Notes: a model not told the origin generated them from the letters alone. Numbered from the stretch's first letter, positions 9,540-16,722 are shown. The stretch: DNA of 38,737 nt from Lachnoclostridium sp. MSJ-17 (GCF_018918205.1 NZ_JAHLQB010000097.1:1-38737), one strand, 5' to 3'. A program made the numbers and translations.

Positions 9540-10025
9540 TTATTTTTCGTTGTACCAGCCCTTTGCGATATCGTCGAGCTTGATTTTACCGCGCGTTCTG
9601 CGAACATTATTGATGGCTTCCCGGCGCATTTCGTCCAGTTCATCATCGGTAAACTCATGCGTCTGCGCGATGTAACGCATCATCATTTCGAGCTGAACCG
9701 CGTAACGAAACAGACCTTTTGAGATCGCCTTCGCGTTGTTTTCCGAGACTACTTCGATGGCTTTCGCGAGCTTTTCGCTCATCACATCGCCGCCTGATTT
9801 GATTGCTTCGTCGGCGATCAGATTCTCAGCTGCCTTCTCAAAAAACTCATTCCGTGAATGAAGTCCGTTCTTTTTGATGTACGAATCCACCACCTGAATG
9901 GTTTTCTTATCGAGGTATAAACTTACCCTTTGTTTGTTTTCCGAATCCGTATCAATCCCTCCTAAAATATCGACACCAACAAGGTTATCAACCAAAAAAC
10001 GCCTGTTTTTTCGATAGGTATGCAA
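9540..10025 (-). CDS. Ribbon-helix-helix DNA-binding protein, element accessory
   Basis: The core is a ribbon-helix-helix fold: RVSLYLDKKTIQVVDSYI forms the beta strand and first helix, and SRNEFFEKAAENLI the second. A helical tail ends EMRREAINNVRRTRGKIKLDDIAKGWYNE. Such proteins act as repressors or relaxosome accessory factors in integrative and mobilisable elements. The open frame reaches an ATG at 10025, but the right copy starts at a TTG just before DSEDKQRV, and here an AGGAGGG sits at the matching place with no ATG, GTG or TTG at good spacing. The true start is therefore uncertain, and the first ~25 residues may be untranslated. It lies 60 bases upstream of the integrase and is probably co-transcribed with it. 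Function beyond DNA binding is inferred. Confidence 0.8.
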   Translation of the reverse strand: MHTYRKNRRFLVDNLVGVDILGGIDTDSENKQRVSLYLDKKTIQVVDSYIKKNGLHSRNEFFEKAAENLIADEAIKSGGDVMSEKLAKAIEVVSENNAKAISKGLFRYAVQLEMMMRYIAQTHEFTDDELDEMRREAINNVRRTRGKIKLDDIAKGWYNEK

Positions 10026-10039
10026 AATCTGAAAAGAAT

Positions 10040-10190
10040 AGCGTTATTTTTTACACCAAACCGAAAACAGGTGTCAACCTAAGAATCTTGCACAGGAAAC
10101 CCTCAAAAACGGCTTGCGGTCGGCGTTGCCGGCCGCTGTGAACCGCAGCGGCGCTCACAAAAGCGTCGCTGCTTTCTCCTGTTTGCCGCC
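10040..10190. other. Conserved palindrome-rich noncoding block, candidate oriT or regulatory site
   Basis: About 110 bases (10040-10150) recur nearly unchanged at 38629-38737 although neither strand has a convincing gene. The block holds ACACC/GGTGT arms around an A/C-rich spacer and a GCCGCTG/CAGCGGC hairpin with a 7-base loop, plus overlapping CGGC/GCCG palindromes. It sits directly upstream of the RHH gene. That position and architecture fit an origin of transfer bound by an accessory protein, or an operator/leader. No nic-site consensus was recognised. Confidence 0.45.
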
Positions 10191-10240
10191 CGATTTTGAG
10201 ACCTGTTTCCGACTTGTGCAATACTAACAATCGTTTGCTG

Positions 10241-10615
10241 CTATTTTCTTCTGCCGTAATGGTTAAGCTGTCGCCTGTGAAAGGCATCTACAGCCTGCTT
10301 GATCGGCAAAATTTTATACATCAGATTACCATTTTTGAGCGTTCCGTCGCGGTGTTCCACGACGGTGTGCTCCGTTTCGATCAGCTCTTTTTCTTCGAGC
10401 ATCCGGACATATTTCATGACCGTGTTTTTGCTGCCCATTTTCAATGCTTCTGCGATAGTTTTGAAGGACGGATAGCACGTAAATGTTTTTCTGTCCTCCA
10501 TTCTCATCAGGAAAGCATAGAGAGCAATTTCGCTCGCTGTCAGATCCATATTGAAGATTTCATTAGGGATCGGAAAGAAATTTCCTTTGGGTTCCGGCAT
10601 TTTACCACCGCCCAA
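10241..10615 (-). CDS. Helix-turn-helix protein (RepA_N/HTH_36-like) of the mobile module
   Basis: A 124-residue protein with a winged-helix region at about residues 15-90: FFPIPNEIF, LTASEIALYAFLMRM, YPSFKTIAEALKMGSKNTV, then a wing ending EKELIETEHT. This matches the HTH_36/replication-initiator N-terminal type found between excisionase and relaxase genes in Firmicutes elements. It probably binds element DNA as a regulator or a reduced initiator; no catalytic domain follows. The C-terminal tail (AFHRRQLNHYGRRK) is basic. It begins 16 bases after the excisionase stop, in the same transcript. The start at MGGGKMPEPKG could also be Met6. No relaxase gene lies in this module, so the element appears to be mobilisable in trans at best. 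Confidence 0.7.
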   Translation of the reverse strand: MGGGKMPEPKGNFFPIPNEIFNMDLTASEIALYAFLMRMEDRKTFTCYPSFKTIAEALKMGSKNTVMKYVRMLEEKELIETEHTVVEHRDGTLKNGNLMYKILPIKQAVDAFHRRQLNHYGRRK

Positions 10616-10631
10616 CCCTGTCCGTCTTTAC

Positions 10632-10820
10632 TTATGCTGTTTTCTTATCAATCCATTCTAGAAACTTATCCCTTGGAATCACCACCCTCGCTCCGATTTT
10701 AATTTTTGGAAAACCTTTTTCTTTTACCAACACATATGCGCTCGATTTTGATATCCCGAGCACTTCTGCGATGTCCTGCACTGACATCATCAGTGGCAAG
10801 TCATCATAGCTCTTGTACAT
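10632..10820 (-). CDS. xis: Excisionase / MerR-like DNA-binding protein
   Basis: A 62-residue protein of the helix_turn_helix_17 excisionase type. MSVQDIAEVLGISKSSAYVLVKE gives the helix-turn-helix and FPKIKIGARVVIPRDKFLEWID the beta hairpin and closing helix. Proteins of this type bind att arms and direct the integrase towards excision. It is the first gene after the leader at 10848-10976 and precedes the HTH gene by 16 bases. AGGAGGTAAATG lies just upstream. The gene symbol reflects family usage, not a tested function. Confidence 0.85.
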   Translation of the reverse strand: MYKSYDDLPLMMSVQDIAEVLGISKSSAYVLVKEKGFPKIKIGARVVIPRDKFLEWIDKKTA

Positions 10821-10845
10821 TCATTTACCTCCTGAATTTTTTGAA

Positions 10846-10905
10846 AAGAAAAAGCCGGGCTAGTCAAGGAACTCTCTTGACTGCTTACGGCTTCGTAGCA
10901 ACTGA
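10846..10905 (-). terminator. Attenuator-like hairpin in the xis leader
   Basis: On the minus strand, AAGCCG and AGTCAAG pair with CTTGACT and CCGGCTTTTT in a nested stem, followed by a T-run, between the promoter at 10974-11002 and xis at 10820. Read-through is thus needed to express xis. Upstream there is a very short frame (ATG then MKRSQR and stop) near 10969, and an AAAGGAGG at 10922-10930 that could serve a second leader peptide, the layout of translation-coupled attenuation in Tn916-family elements. Confidence 0.6.
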
Positions 10906-10973
10906 TTCGGTTGTGATATTGATGCCTCCTTTCTACCTTGGAGTTTTTCTATCGCTGGCTTCTTTTCATATAT

Positions 10974-11002
10974 ATTATAACACCATGTAGAAGATATGTC
11001 AA
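10974..11002 (-). promoter_or_regulatory. Consensus sigma-70 promoter for the xis operon
   Basis: TTGACA (11002-10997) and TATAAT (10979-10974) are separated by exactly 17 bases on the minus strand. Transcription would enter the attenuator leader and then xis, the HTH gene, the RHH gene and int. Confidence 0.85.
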
Positions 11003-11034
11003 GGATAGTCAAAGTTGAATTTTAACGACAGCTC

Positions 11035-11063
11035 TTGACAAAGGATTCGCTTGTTTATAGAAT
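11035..11063 (+). promoter_or_regulatory. Promoter of the P-loop kinase gene
   Basis: TTGACA and TAGAAT lie 17 bases apart, about 34 bases upstream of the ATG at 11097. It diverges from the xis promoter, with only 32 bases between the two -35 boxes. Confidence 0.8.
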
Positions 11064-11096
11064 AGAATCAGAACCATTATTGAGGCAGATGATACG

Positions 11097-11861
11097 ATGG
11101 CAAAGCTAATTTTTTTAGAGGGCATTTCGAGCGTAGGCAAATCTACAATGGCACGCTCGCTTTGCAAGGATTTGCAAACAAACGGGCTTTCTGCGAAAGC
11201 ATATGTCGAATTCGATTATACGAACCCGATTGACTTTTACTGTGTGGCATACTACCCGACAGAGGAATACGAAACGCTCCTCGCTGAGAATCCTGAATAC
11301 GAAACTGCCATACGAGCCAATACGATCGACGCAGGAAAAGCGCGGCTGATCCACTACTTTGATGAAGACACGCCGCTGTTTGAGGAGCCGTTGTTGTCAG
11401 TGTTCATGGAGCGCGAGTTCTGTTACAATCCGCGCAATCCTGTTGCGCTCGAAAAGTACTCCGACGCTTATGTTGCTGTCTGGAAAAACTTCGCGGCAAA
11501 TCTTGCCGATAACGAAATCATCATTTTTGACGGCTCGCTCCTTCATCATCCGCTCAATGACATGATCCGAAACTACAGCGCTACAAAAGAATCGGCGCAT
11601 CGTCACATTCAGATGCTGCTGACTGCATTGGGCGGTACTGATTACGCGGTGTATTATCTTCAAACCGGGGACATCAAAAAGCAACTGACAACTGCGCATC
11701 TCAACCGAGGTCAGCAGCCGCCCGATGAAACAGAAATATCCTTTTGGCAAAATCGTTTTGACTATGATTTGCTTATGCTGAAAAGTATTGAGCACCGATC
11801 TTTTGTTATTGATAATCAGTGGGAGTCTGTTGAAAAGGAAATCCTGAAAGCCGTTCGCTAA
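11097..11861 (+). CDS. P-loop nucleoside/antibiotic kinase-like protein
   Basis: A 254-residue P-loop protein. Walker A GISSVGKST is at residues 9-17 of MAKLIFLEGISSVGKST, and a candidate Walker B/acidic strand NEIIIFDGSLLHH lies near 142. The layout resembles small-molecule kinases such as thymidylate kinase or chloramphenicol phosphotransferase, but I see no lid motif that fixes the substrate. It is cytosolic, without signal or membrane segment. It has its own consensus promoter and is a single-gene unit pointing away from the mobilisation module, ending just before a 19 bp motif and the first ~120 bp repeat. Cargo acquired with the island, perhaps a resistance kinase, is the most I would infer. 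Confidence 0.65.
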   Translation: MAKLIFLEGISSVGKSTMARSLCKDLQTNGLSAKAYVEFDYTNPIDFYCVAYYPTEEYETLLAENPEYETAIRANTIDAGKARLIHYFDEDTPLFEEPLLSVFMEREFCYNPRNPVALEKYSDAYVAVWKNFAANLADNEIIIFDGSLLHHPLNDMIRNYSATKESAHRHIQMLLTALGGTDYAVYYLQTGDIKKQLTTAHLNRGQQPPDETEISFWQNRFDYDLLMLKSIEHRSFVIDNQWESVEKEILKAVR

Positions 11862-11873
11862 AAAAGTGTATTC

Positions 11874-11893
11874 TTTGAATAAGCGTCTCAAAA
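11874..11893 (+). repeat. Dispersed 19 bp motif, copy 1
   Basis: TTTGAATAAGCGTCTCAAA, a variant of the consensus TTTGATTAGGCGTCGCAAA found seven times in direct orientation. It abuts the first ~120 bp repeat and follows the kinase gene by 12 bases. Confidence 0.65.
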
Positions 11894-12000
11894 AATGAGA
11901 CGTGCTCAAAAATCGCCGACACCGCGCAAACGCCCTCAGTCGGGTACTTACCCTACTTTCCTTAACAAATCGCACACAGGGCGACACACGGCGAAACAGG
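11882..12000. repeat. Interspersed ~120 bp repeat, copy 1
   Basis: One of five near-identical copies (others at 12053, 14478, 14647, 20690). Shared landmarks are AAAATGAGACG, CAAAAATCGCCGACACCGCG, the GTCGGGTA...ACCCTACTTTCC pair, AACAAATCGCACACAGGGCG and ACACGGCG. Identity is near 90% by eye. No persuasive gene is encoded. Confidence 0.85.
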
Positions 12001-12052
12001 GCTGAAAAAGCAGCAATGTCCTCTATTCTTAACAGAACCTTTGTTGCTCACG

Positions 12053-12168
12053 TATCGCAAAAATGAGACGTGCTCAAAAATCGCCGACACCGCGCAAACG
12101 CCCTTGGTCGGGTATTTACCCTACTTTCCTCAACAAATCGCACACAGGGCGTCACACGGCGCGATAGG
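12053..12168. repeat. Interspersed ~120 bp repeat, copy 2
   Basis: Tandem with copy 1 after a ~50-base spacer. It is followed by sequence that recurs after copy 4 (14766 onward), showing that repeat and flank were duplicated together. Confidence 0.85.
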
Positions 12169-12210
12169 TGTGAAAAACAAATTGGTTGCTATTGGCAGTG
12201 AAAAGAACAG

Positions 12211-12257
12211 ATACCGCCCGCGGCTTGCTTTTATGCAAGAATCGCGGGCGGTATTTA
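12211..12257 (-). terminator. Strong hairpin terminator after the anti-sigma gene
   Basis: ATACCGCCCGCG pairs with CGCGGGCGGTAT around inner GCTTGC/GCAAG arms, about 48 bases past the anti-sigma stop, with a modest T-rich tract (CTGTTCTTTT) on the minus strand. The same hairpin occurs at 14808-14856. Confidence 0.75.
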
Positions 12258-12304
12258 TCGGAGGAGATGTGATACGAGAAATCCGTTAATATTCTCTACT
12301 GAAA

Positions 12305-13618
12305 TTATTTCTGATAAAGCGTATCACCGTTGATGATGACGCTCTGTACTTTGTCAAGGTCGATGATGATGCGGTTGCTGCCGAGGTTCCAAGCCATTTC
12401 CTTTGTGGCAGAGTACTGGAGATGCGTCGTTTCGTGGAAAACGCCGCTGTCGTCAGTCCTGCGTTCACCACCCTCATTGATGAGGATATAATATACGCTG
12501 CCGTCGTCCATGATTACCTTTGAATTGCCGTCAGTGTCGGGAACTTCAAAGCAACGGCTGCCCCAAGGCTGCATCTGCTTATCATATTTCTGATCGCATT
12601 CGCCCGAAAGAGATATGCCGAGAGGAGAAATGGTAATCTTTGTATTGCTTGCGTAGTCCTTTACCACATGGGGCGTGCTTTCACTGGTGATATCGCGCTC
12701 GAACTGGTTATTGATGGTCGTATCAATGTCAAAGCTGATATCAAAAGGCAGATCAATCAGTTTTTGCTCGCCCTTCACGTAAACCAGCTTACCGTCGTGA
12801 TGAAGCCAGACGCAATCGTCTTCTGTCAGCCCGTTTTCCTCGCGCAGTTTTTGGAGCAGCAAGTCTTCTTCGTATTGCTGTCTGACGATCTCCTCATCGG
12901 ACAATCCGTCGTCGCCGGTTTGCACCTCGGGCAGATCCTTTGAATAGAGAATCTTGTCGATTTTATAACCGTCCAAAACCGTGTTGTGATAGGTAACGCG
13001 GAAATCTTTCATTTCCTGCTCCATGCTGACGCCGCGTGTGTAATCGATATAGACGTTCAGGGTTTTGCGGTCGTCTGAAACGCTGCAGCGGCTGCGGGTG
13101 ATCGCACCCGTTTTCTGAGACGGCTCTGCGCCGTTGAAAGAGAATTCAAAGGTATTATTTGTCAATGCACTCAGATCGCTGCTGATATTCCAGCCGTCCG
13201 CGGCAATGTCGCCGCCGTCCTTTCTGGTAACCTCCATTGCGGAGTAGGCGATCTCTCCGTCGCTCATCACGCCGAGCAGCTTAACGTCGTAGTCGTCGGA
13301 CTGCACCTCAACGTTGCCACCGTCGTAAAGTCCCAAGTCATTGACATCGGCTCCCTTGAAATATCCCTTGAAAATAGATTGAATGCTGCCCGTAGCAAAA
13401 GCGCCAACCGTGCCGCCGACGAGGATTACCGCTGCCGCGAGAATGACAATAAACTTCTTGTTGAATTTCTTCTTCGTATTTTTCTCTGCGTTGATCTGCA
13501 TCAATACCTCACTTTTTATCTTGTCGATGTCGATATCAACAGGTACGTTCTCCTGAATATCGAGGTTCATCAGTTCGTCGTCCAATTCGGTGAAAACTGT
13601 CTTGAATGTTGTTTTCAT
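12305..13618 (-). CDS. Membrane-anchored anti-sigma-type protein (DUF4179-like)
   Basis: A 437-residue protein. An acidic cytosolic segment (1-50) precedes a single transmembrane helix at about 55-76 (FIVILAAAVILVGGTVGAFA) and a large extracellular beta-rich domain ending in VQSVIINGDTLYQK. This is the layout of DUF4179-type proteins encoded beside ECF sigma factors in Clostridia, thought to hold the sigma factor at the membrane and release it on an envelope signal. The gene overlaps the sigma gene by 4 bases (ATGA), the usual translational coupling. An inverted hairpin terminator follows. Its last ~30 codons and terminator recur as a relic at 14.8-15.0 kb, showing that a paralogue once lay upstream. 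The signal sensed is unknown. Confidence 0.8.
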   Translation of the reverse strand: MKTTFKTVFTELDDELMNLDIQENVPVDIDIDKIKSEVLMQINAEKNTKKKFNKKFIVILAAAVILVGGTVGAFATGSIQSIFKGYFKGADVNDLGLYDGGNVEVQSDDYDVKLLGVMSDGEIAYSAMEVTRKDGGDIAADGWNISSDLSALTNNTFEFSFNGAEPSQKTGAITRSRCSVSDDRKTLNVYIDYTRGVSMEQEMKDFRVTYHNTVLDGYKIDKILYSKDLPEVQTGDDGLSDEEIVRQQYEEDLLLQKLREENGLTEDDCVWLHHDGKLVYVKGEQKLIDLPFDISFDIDTTINNQFERDITSESTPHVVKDYASNTKITISPLGISLSGECDQKYDKQMQPWGSRCFEVPDTDGNSKVIMDDGSVYYILINEGGERRTDDSGVFHETTHLQYSATKEMAWNLGSNRIIIDLDKVQSVIINGDTLYQK

Positions 13619-14166
13619 ATCGCGTAACTCCTTTCAATCAGTTTTGTCTTGATTTTTTCGCGCGTTCGCCTGAGCTTGGATTTCACGGTTTCGAGGTTGA
13701 TTGACATTTCCGCCGCGATCTGAGATACGGTCTGATTGTAGTAATAATATCGAATCAGTATCTCTCTGTCGGGCAGAGGAATTTCTGTTATGACCTCTCT
13801 GAGCTCCCGGTGAATATCCTTTTTCTCCGTTTCATTCGCAATCGAAAAATTATCCTCGGGATCGTAATCGTCAATATTGAGTACGGCTGTATTCTTTAAG
13901 CTCTTTATCTTATTCAATGCGCGCGTTTTGGCAATGCTGCAAAGATAACCCTTCAGCTTGCCCTCCTGCACCTTTTCCGCGTTGTTCCATAGCGTGACAA
14001 ATACATCGGCGGTCACTTCTTCGATATCTTCCTTTGTAAGACTTCCCTTTGATGTGTTGTAAATAACGGAAGCCACAAACCGCGACTGCTGTTCAATGAT
14101 CTGCGACAACGCTTTTTCGTCGTGTTTTTTCAGCTTTTCCACAAGCCTGTCCCGCATGAAGTTCAT
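13615..14166 (-). CDS. ECF-type RNA polymerase sigma factor
   Basis: A 183-residue sigma-70 family protein. Region 2 spans about residues 20-95 (DVFVTLWNNAEKVQEGKLKGYLCSIAKTRALNKIKS) and region 4 about 125-180 (LPDREILIRYYYYNQTVSQIAAEM, ETVKSKLRRTREKIK). The two are joined by an acidic linker, with no region 1 or 3, as in ECF factors. It redirects RNA polymerase to a small regulon when released by its partner anti-sigma protein, encoded next and overlapping by 4 bases. ECF operons usually read their own promoter; I could not identify a clear one in the 70 bases upstream. A terminator just upstream (14238-14281) insulates it from the relic region. Confidence 0.9.
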   Translation of the reverse strand: MNFMRDRLVEKLKKHDEKALSQIIEQQSRFVASVIYNTSKGSLTKEDIEEVTADVFVTLWNNAEKVQEGKLKGYLCSIAKTRALNKIKSLKNTAVLNIDDYDPEDNFSIANETEKKDIHRELREVITEIPLPDREILIRYYYYNQTVSQIAAEMSINLETVKSKLRRTREKIKTKLIERSYAI

Positions 14167-14237
14167 CCCCTTTTCTGTGCTCTTGAAGCGCTTCTATTCA
14201 TTATAACACCGATAAACAGTGTTTGGGTGCAAAATTA

Positions 14238-14281
14238 ATAAAAAAATCCTGACTCAAACTTCTTTCAAGCTTTGAGTCAGT
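14238..14281 (-). terminator. Rho-independent terminator upstream of the sigma gene
   Basis: CTGACTCAAA pairs with TTTGAGTCAG, followed on the minus strand by GGATTTTTTTATT. It would stop transcripts coming from the degraded region to the right before they enter the sigma operon. Confidence 0.8.
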
Positions 14282-14353
14282 TTAATTAACATGTCGCACT
14301 CGTTGCCTTTGGGGACATCGCATTCATATTGTACAGATCTTTTTCGGGTTATC

Positions 14354-14375
14354 TTTGATTAGTATCGCAAATTTT
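14354..14375 (+). repeat. Dispersed 19 bp motif, copy 2
   Basis: TTTGATTAGTATCGCAAATT, matching the seven-copy consensus with substitutions in the centre. Confidence 0.55.
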
Positions 14376-14395
14376 GAACAGCCCTGTTGCTCGGT

Positions 14396-14426
14396 TTTTA
14401 CTATACACTACGTGTATAGTAAAAAG
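14396..14426. promoter_or_regulatory. Perfect 14 bp inverted repeat
   Basis: TTTTTACTATACAC and its exact complement flank 3 bases. Both sides end in T/A runs, so it could act as a bidirectional terminator or an operator. No intact gene is within 200 bases, so its client is unclear. Confidence 0.5.
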
Positions 14427-14477
14427 TGTGACTGCTATAGGCTAATACGGATATGCTCACTGCCAACCCGGCGAAAC

Positions 14478-14597
14478 GAGTTGTCGCTCAAAAATCGTGA
14501 CAAAGGATCAACACCGCGCAAACGCCCATGGTCGGGTACTTACTCTACTTCCCTCAACAAATCGCACACAAGGCGACACACGGCGAAACAGGGCTGA
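14478..14597. repeat. Interspersed ~120 bp repeat, copy 3
   Basis: The left edge is diverged (GTCGCTCAAAAATCG, with an ACAAAGGATCA insertion). The right two thirds match the family closely. Confidence 0.8.
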
Positions 14598-14646
14598 AAT
14601 ATCTGTATCTCCCCCACTGGAATAGTATTTTTATCAGTGCTATTCT

Positions 14647-14766
14647 GCGTCGCAAAAAATGAGACGCGGTCAAAAATCGCCGACACCGCGCAAACACCCT
14701 CAGTCGGGTACTTACCCTACTTTCTCCAACAAATCGCACACAGGGCGACACACGGCGCGACAGGTG
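14647..14766. repeat. Interspersed ~120 bp repeat, copy 4
   Basis: A full copy beginning GCGTCGCAAAAAATGAGACG. The ~190 bases after it match the ~190 bases after copy 2. Confidence 0.85.
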
Positions 14767-14807
14767 TGAAAAAACAATTTGGTTGCTATTGGCAGTGAAA
14801 AGAACAG

Positions 14808-14856
14808 ATACCGCCCGCGGCTTGCTTTTATGCAAGAATCGCGGGCGGTATTTATC
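14808..14856 (-). terminator. Duplicate of the anti-sigma terminator hairpin
   Basis: The same ATACCGCCCGCG/CGCGGGCGGTAT stem as 12211-12257, here following the anti-sigma relic. Confidence 0.7.
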
Positions 14857-14901
14857 GGAGGAGATGTTGTACGAGAAATCCGTTAATATTCTCTATTAGA
14901 A

Positions 14902-14997
14902 TTATTTTTGATAAAGCGTATCACCGTTGATGATGACGCTCTGTACCTTGTTGAGATTGATGATAATGCATTTATCACTGCGGTAATACGTCGACGT
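14902..14997 (-). pseudogene. 3' relic of a second DUF4179-like anti-sigma gene
   Basis: About 31 codons ending IIINLNKVQSVIINGDTLYQK and TAA, matching the end of the intact protein (IIIDLDKVQSVIINGDTLYQK). Everything upstream of about 15000 is unrelated, so the paralogue was lost except for its tail and terminator. Confidence 0.8.
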
Positions 14998-15051
14998 GTC
15001 TGAGTGCCGGCTTATTATTAATCCGCTTTTCTCTCACCTAAATTGCATGGA

Positions 15052-15525
15052 TCACTTGTTGGGAGCTAAGATTGCCTTGATCGGGTAGTTATCGATGGTG
15101 AACGTGTCCTTGCTGTCGAGAGAGATGGAAGTGAAGGTTTCTTTGGATCCAAGTTTTTCGTTTAGCTGGCTATATGCTCTTTCAATAAGACTGTCCTTCA
15201 TTTCGGACATATCCGTCCATTTTCCGTCATGATAAAGATAACTTTCTCCCCTATTTACAATTCCTTTCACGTTGAGCCCCGTCGAAAATTTTGTTGAATA
15301 CGGAAAGGTCTCGGTGTAGACGACGCTGCCGTCATCCCCGGAACGCTTCATTGTCAGAACAACAGAGTACCGTTCGCCTTTTTTGAGCGGGTATTCTCCT
15401 TTCAAATCTATTTTGTGGTAGCCCGCAAAGGTGTGCCGGTTTTCTCCCTTTTCCAGAAGCCTGCCGGAAGAAGGGGTATCGTCAACATCGCCGTATATCT
15501 CATATTCGACCTCCGTATCAGGCAT
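15052..15525 (-). pseudogene. C-terminal fragment of a secreted protein, lectin-like domain as in clostridial C1 peptidases
   Basis: 157 codons reading like a beta-sandwich: GYHKIDLKGEYPLKKGERYSVVL, GESYLYHDGKWTDM and a terminal PIKAILAP. These features recall the lectin-like domain that follows papain-type (C1) peptidase domains in clostridial surface proteins, but no catalytic domain, signal peptide or ribosome site precedes it. The frame begins inside a separate relic (integrase N terminus, 15518-15604), so the junction was made by recombination. Probably not expressed as a working protein. The family assignment is from memory of the motif pattern and is moderate at best. Confidence 0.5.
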
Positions 15526-15604
15526 GATAACTCACCGCTCCGCCACAGCGATTGTCATTGCATTGATAAACCGTTCCCTTATTCACCGGCTTTTTCAGTG
15601 CCAC
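15518..15604 (-). pseudogene. N-terminal relic of a MALKK-type integrase
   Basis: A GTG start behind AGGAGGGG encodes 28 residues (VALKKPVNKGTVYQCNDN, then RCGGAVSYHA) and a stop. They match the first residues of the integrase at 21746 (MALKKLLNKGTVYKRKDN). The ~70 bases upstream also match, including a 19 bp motif copy at 15675. The rest of the gene has been replaced by the fragment at 15052-15525. Confidence 0.8.
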
Positions 15605-15674
15605 CGGACACCCCTCCTGTCAAGCGGAACAGTATACCACAAAAAAAGAAAAGTCCAGAGAAAATCGGATTTTC

Positions 15675-15692
15675 TTTGATTAGCGTCGCAAA
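15675..15692 (+). repeat. Dispersed 19 bp motif, copy 3
   Basis: TTTGATTAGCGTCGCAAA lies about 70 bases upstream of the integrase relic start, the same distance as copy 5 from the integrase at 21746. Confidence 0.65.
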
Positions 15693-15716
15693 AAATAATA
15701 ATTTTAAGGCGAATAA

Positions 15717-15762
15717 CAAAAACAGCAGCTTCCGCTTTCGTTGCGAAGGCTGCTGTTGTTGA
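15717..15762. terminator. Hairpin after the S66 peptidase gene
   Basis: AACAGCAGC and CTTCCGC pair with GCGAAG and GCTGCTGTT. A close relative lies at 23486-23530. It sits 28 bases past the peptidase stop and probably ends the 20.5-15.8 kb convoy of minus-strand genes. Confidence 0.65.
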
Positions 15763-15789
15763 TTGCAACACACTGTTGCAGTGGTCGAT

Positions 15790-16722
15790 TTAGTGATGAG
15801 TGATTTCTATCACAGGATTTTTGATTGCGTTGATGCTGACCCTTCCGCCGATCGGGAAGGTGATCATCGGGAAAACGTGCCCGAAATCAACGCCGAACAG
15901 AACGGGAATATCCTTCGGCAGCTTTTCGGCAATAATCTTTCGGATGACGTCGGCGCTCATTTTGCAGCTGTCATCAAATCTGCCGAACACAATGCCCCTG
16001 ATGTTTTCCTTGCCGTATGCCTGCAAAAGCGACTGGAGATTGCGGTCAAATTCATAGACAAAATAATCGCCCATGATATTGTCGTCCTCGAGGAACAGCA
16101 CGGCGTCGTCAGTCTTCGGCATAAACTGCGTTCCCTGAAGCAGATTGAGCGTGCATAGGTTGCCGCCGATGACGGTTCCCTCGCAGAAGCCTTGCTGAAT
16201 GACAGTATACTCCTTTGCGGTTTGAGAAGGTTTTATCGTGAGAATTTCGTCATTCATCACGCAGCCAAAGAAAGCCCTTTGCGTGTATTCGGCTTCCTCG
16301 TCAAAGCCGAAGGTACTGAAATGCGCGCCGTGGTACGTAACAAGCCCTGTCTTGGCATAAACGGCGTGAAGCAGCGCGGTGATATCCGAATACCCGCAGA
16401 GGATTTTCGGGTGCTGTTTGATGATTTCATAATCAATATGCTCCAATATCTGATTGACATTGAAGCCGCCGATCGCCGTCAATACCGCCTTTACATTGTC
16501 GTCGAGAAACGCCTCGTGAATATCATCCACTCTGGATTGAATGCTCGATGAATACCATTCATCCATTTCTTGGCTGTGCTTTGAAAATGTCACCTTGAAG
16601 CCTTGATTTTCAAGATAAGCCAACGCCTTTTCGTACTTTTCAACCCATACGGCAGCTAAGCTGCGCGACGGCGCGATGACTCTGATTTCATCGCCTTGTT
16701 TCAGTTTTTGAGCAAGCATCAT
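15790..16722 (-). CDS. S66-family serine peptidase (LD-carboxypeptidase / MccF-like)
   Basis: A 310-residue protein. GDEIRVIAPSRS opens the family. The nucleophile Ser lies in GYSDIT near 111, preceded by AIGGFN, and the catalytic His in GVDFGH near 279, with acidic FLEDDN in between. S66 enzymes cleave L,D-peptide bonds in peptidoglycan recycling, or, as MccF, inactivate microcin C-type aminoacyl-nucleotide antibiotics. ATG at 16722 is preferred over an upstream ATG because GAGGTG sits 5 bases ahead of it. It follows the deaminase gene with an overlap of reading regions, so the two are likely co-transcribed. The neighbouring deaminase and acetyltransferases favour a self-protection role, but this is inference. 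Confidence 0.85.
   Translation of the reverse strand: MMLAQKLKQGDEIRVIAPSRSLAAVWVEKYEKALAYLENQGFKVTFSKHSQEMDEWYSSSIQSRVDDIHEAFLDDNVKAVLTAIGGFNVNQILEHIDYEIIKQHPKILCGYSDITALLHAVYAKTGLVTYHGAHFSTFGFDEEAEYTQRAFFGCVMNDEILTIKPSQTAKEYTVIQQGFCEGTVIGGNLCTLNLLQGTQFMPKTDDAVLFLEDDNIMGDYFVYEFDRNLQSLLQAYGKENIRGIVFGRFDDSCKMSADVIRKIIAEKLPKDIPVLFGVDFGHVFPMITFPIGGRVSINAIKNPVIEITHH

Noticed and set aside
11882..12000. The ~120 bp repeats as a small conserved protein (SPCVRF...TSHFLRRLF)
   Set aside because: The translation is conserved only because the DNA is; substitutions do not favour third codon positions, and starts and stops differ between copies.
15579..15773. 64-codon minus-strand frame with hydrophobic LLFLLFALKLLFF segment
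   Set aside because: It consists of the terminator hairpin, the 19 bp motif and the upstream region of the integrase relic; no ribosome site.
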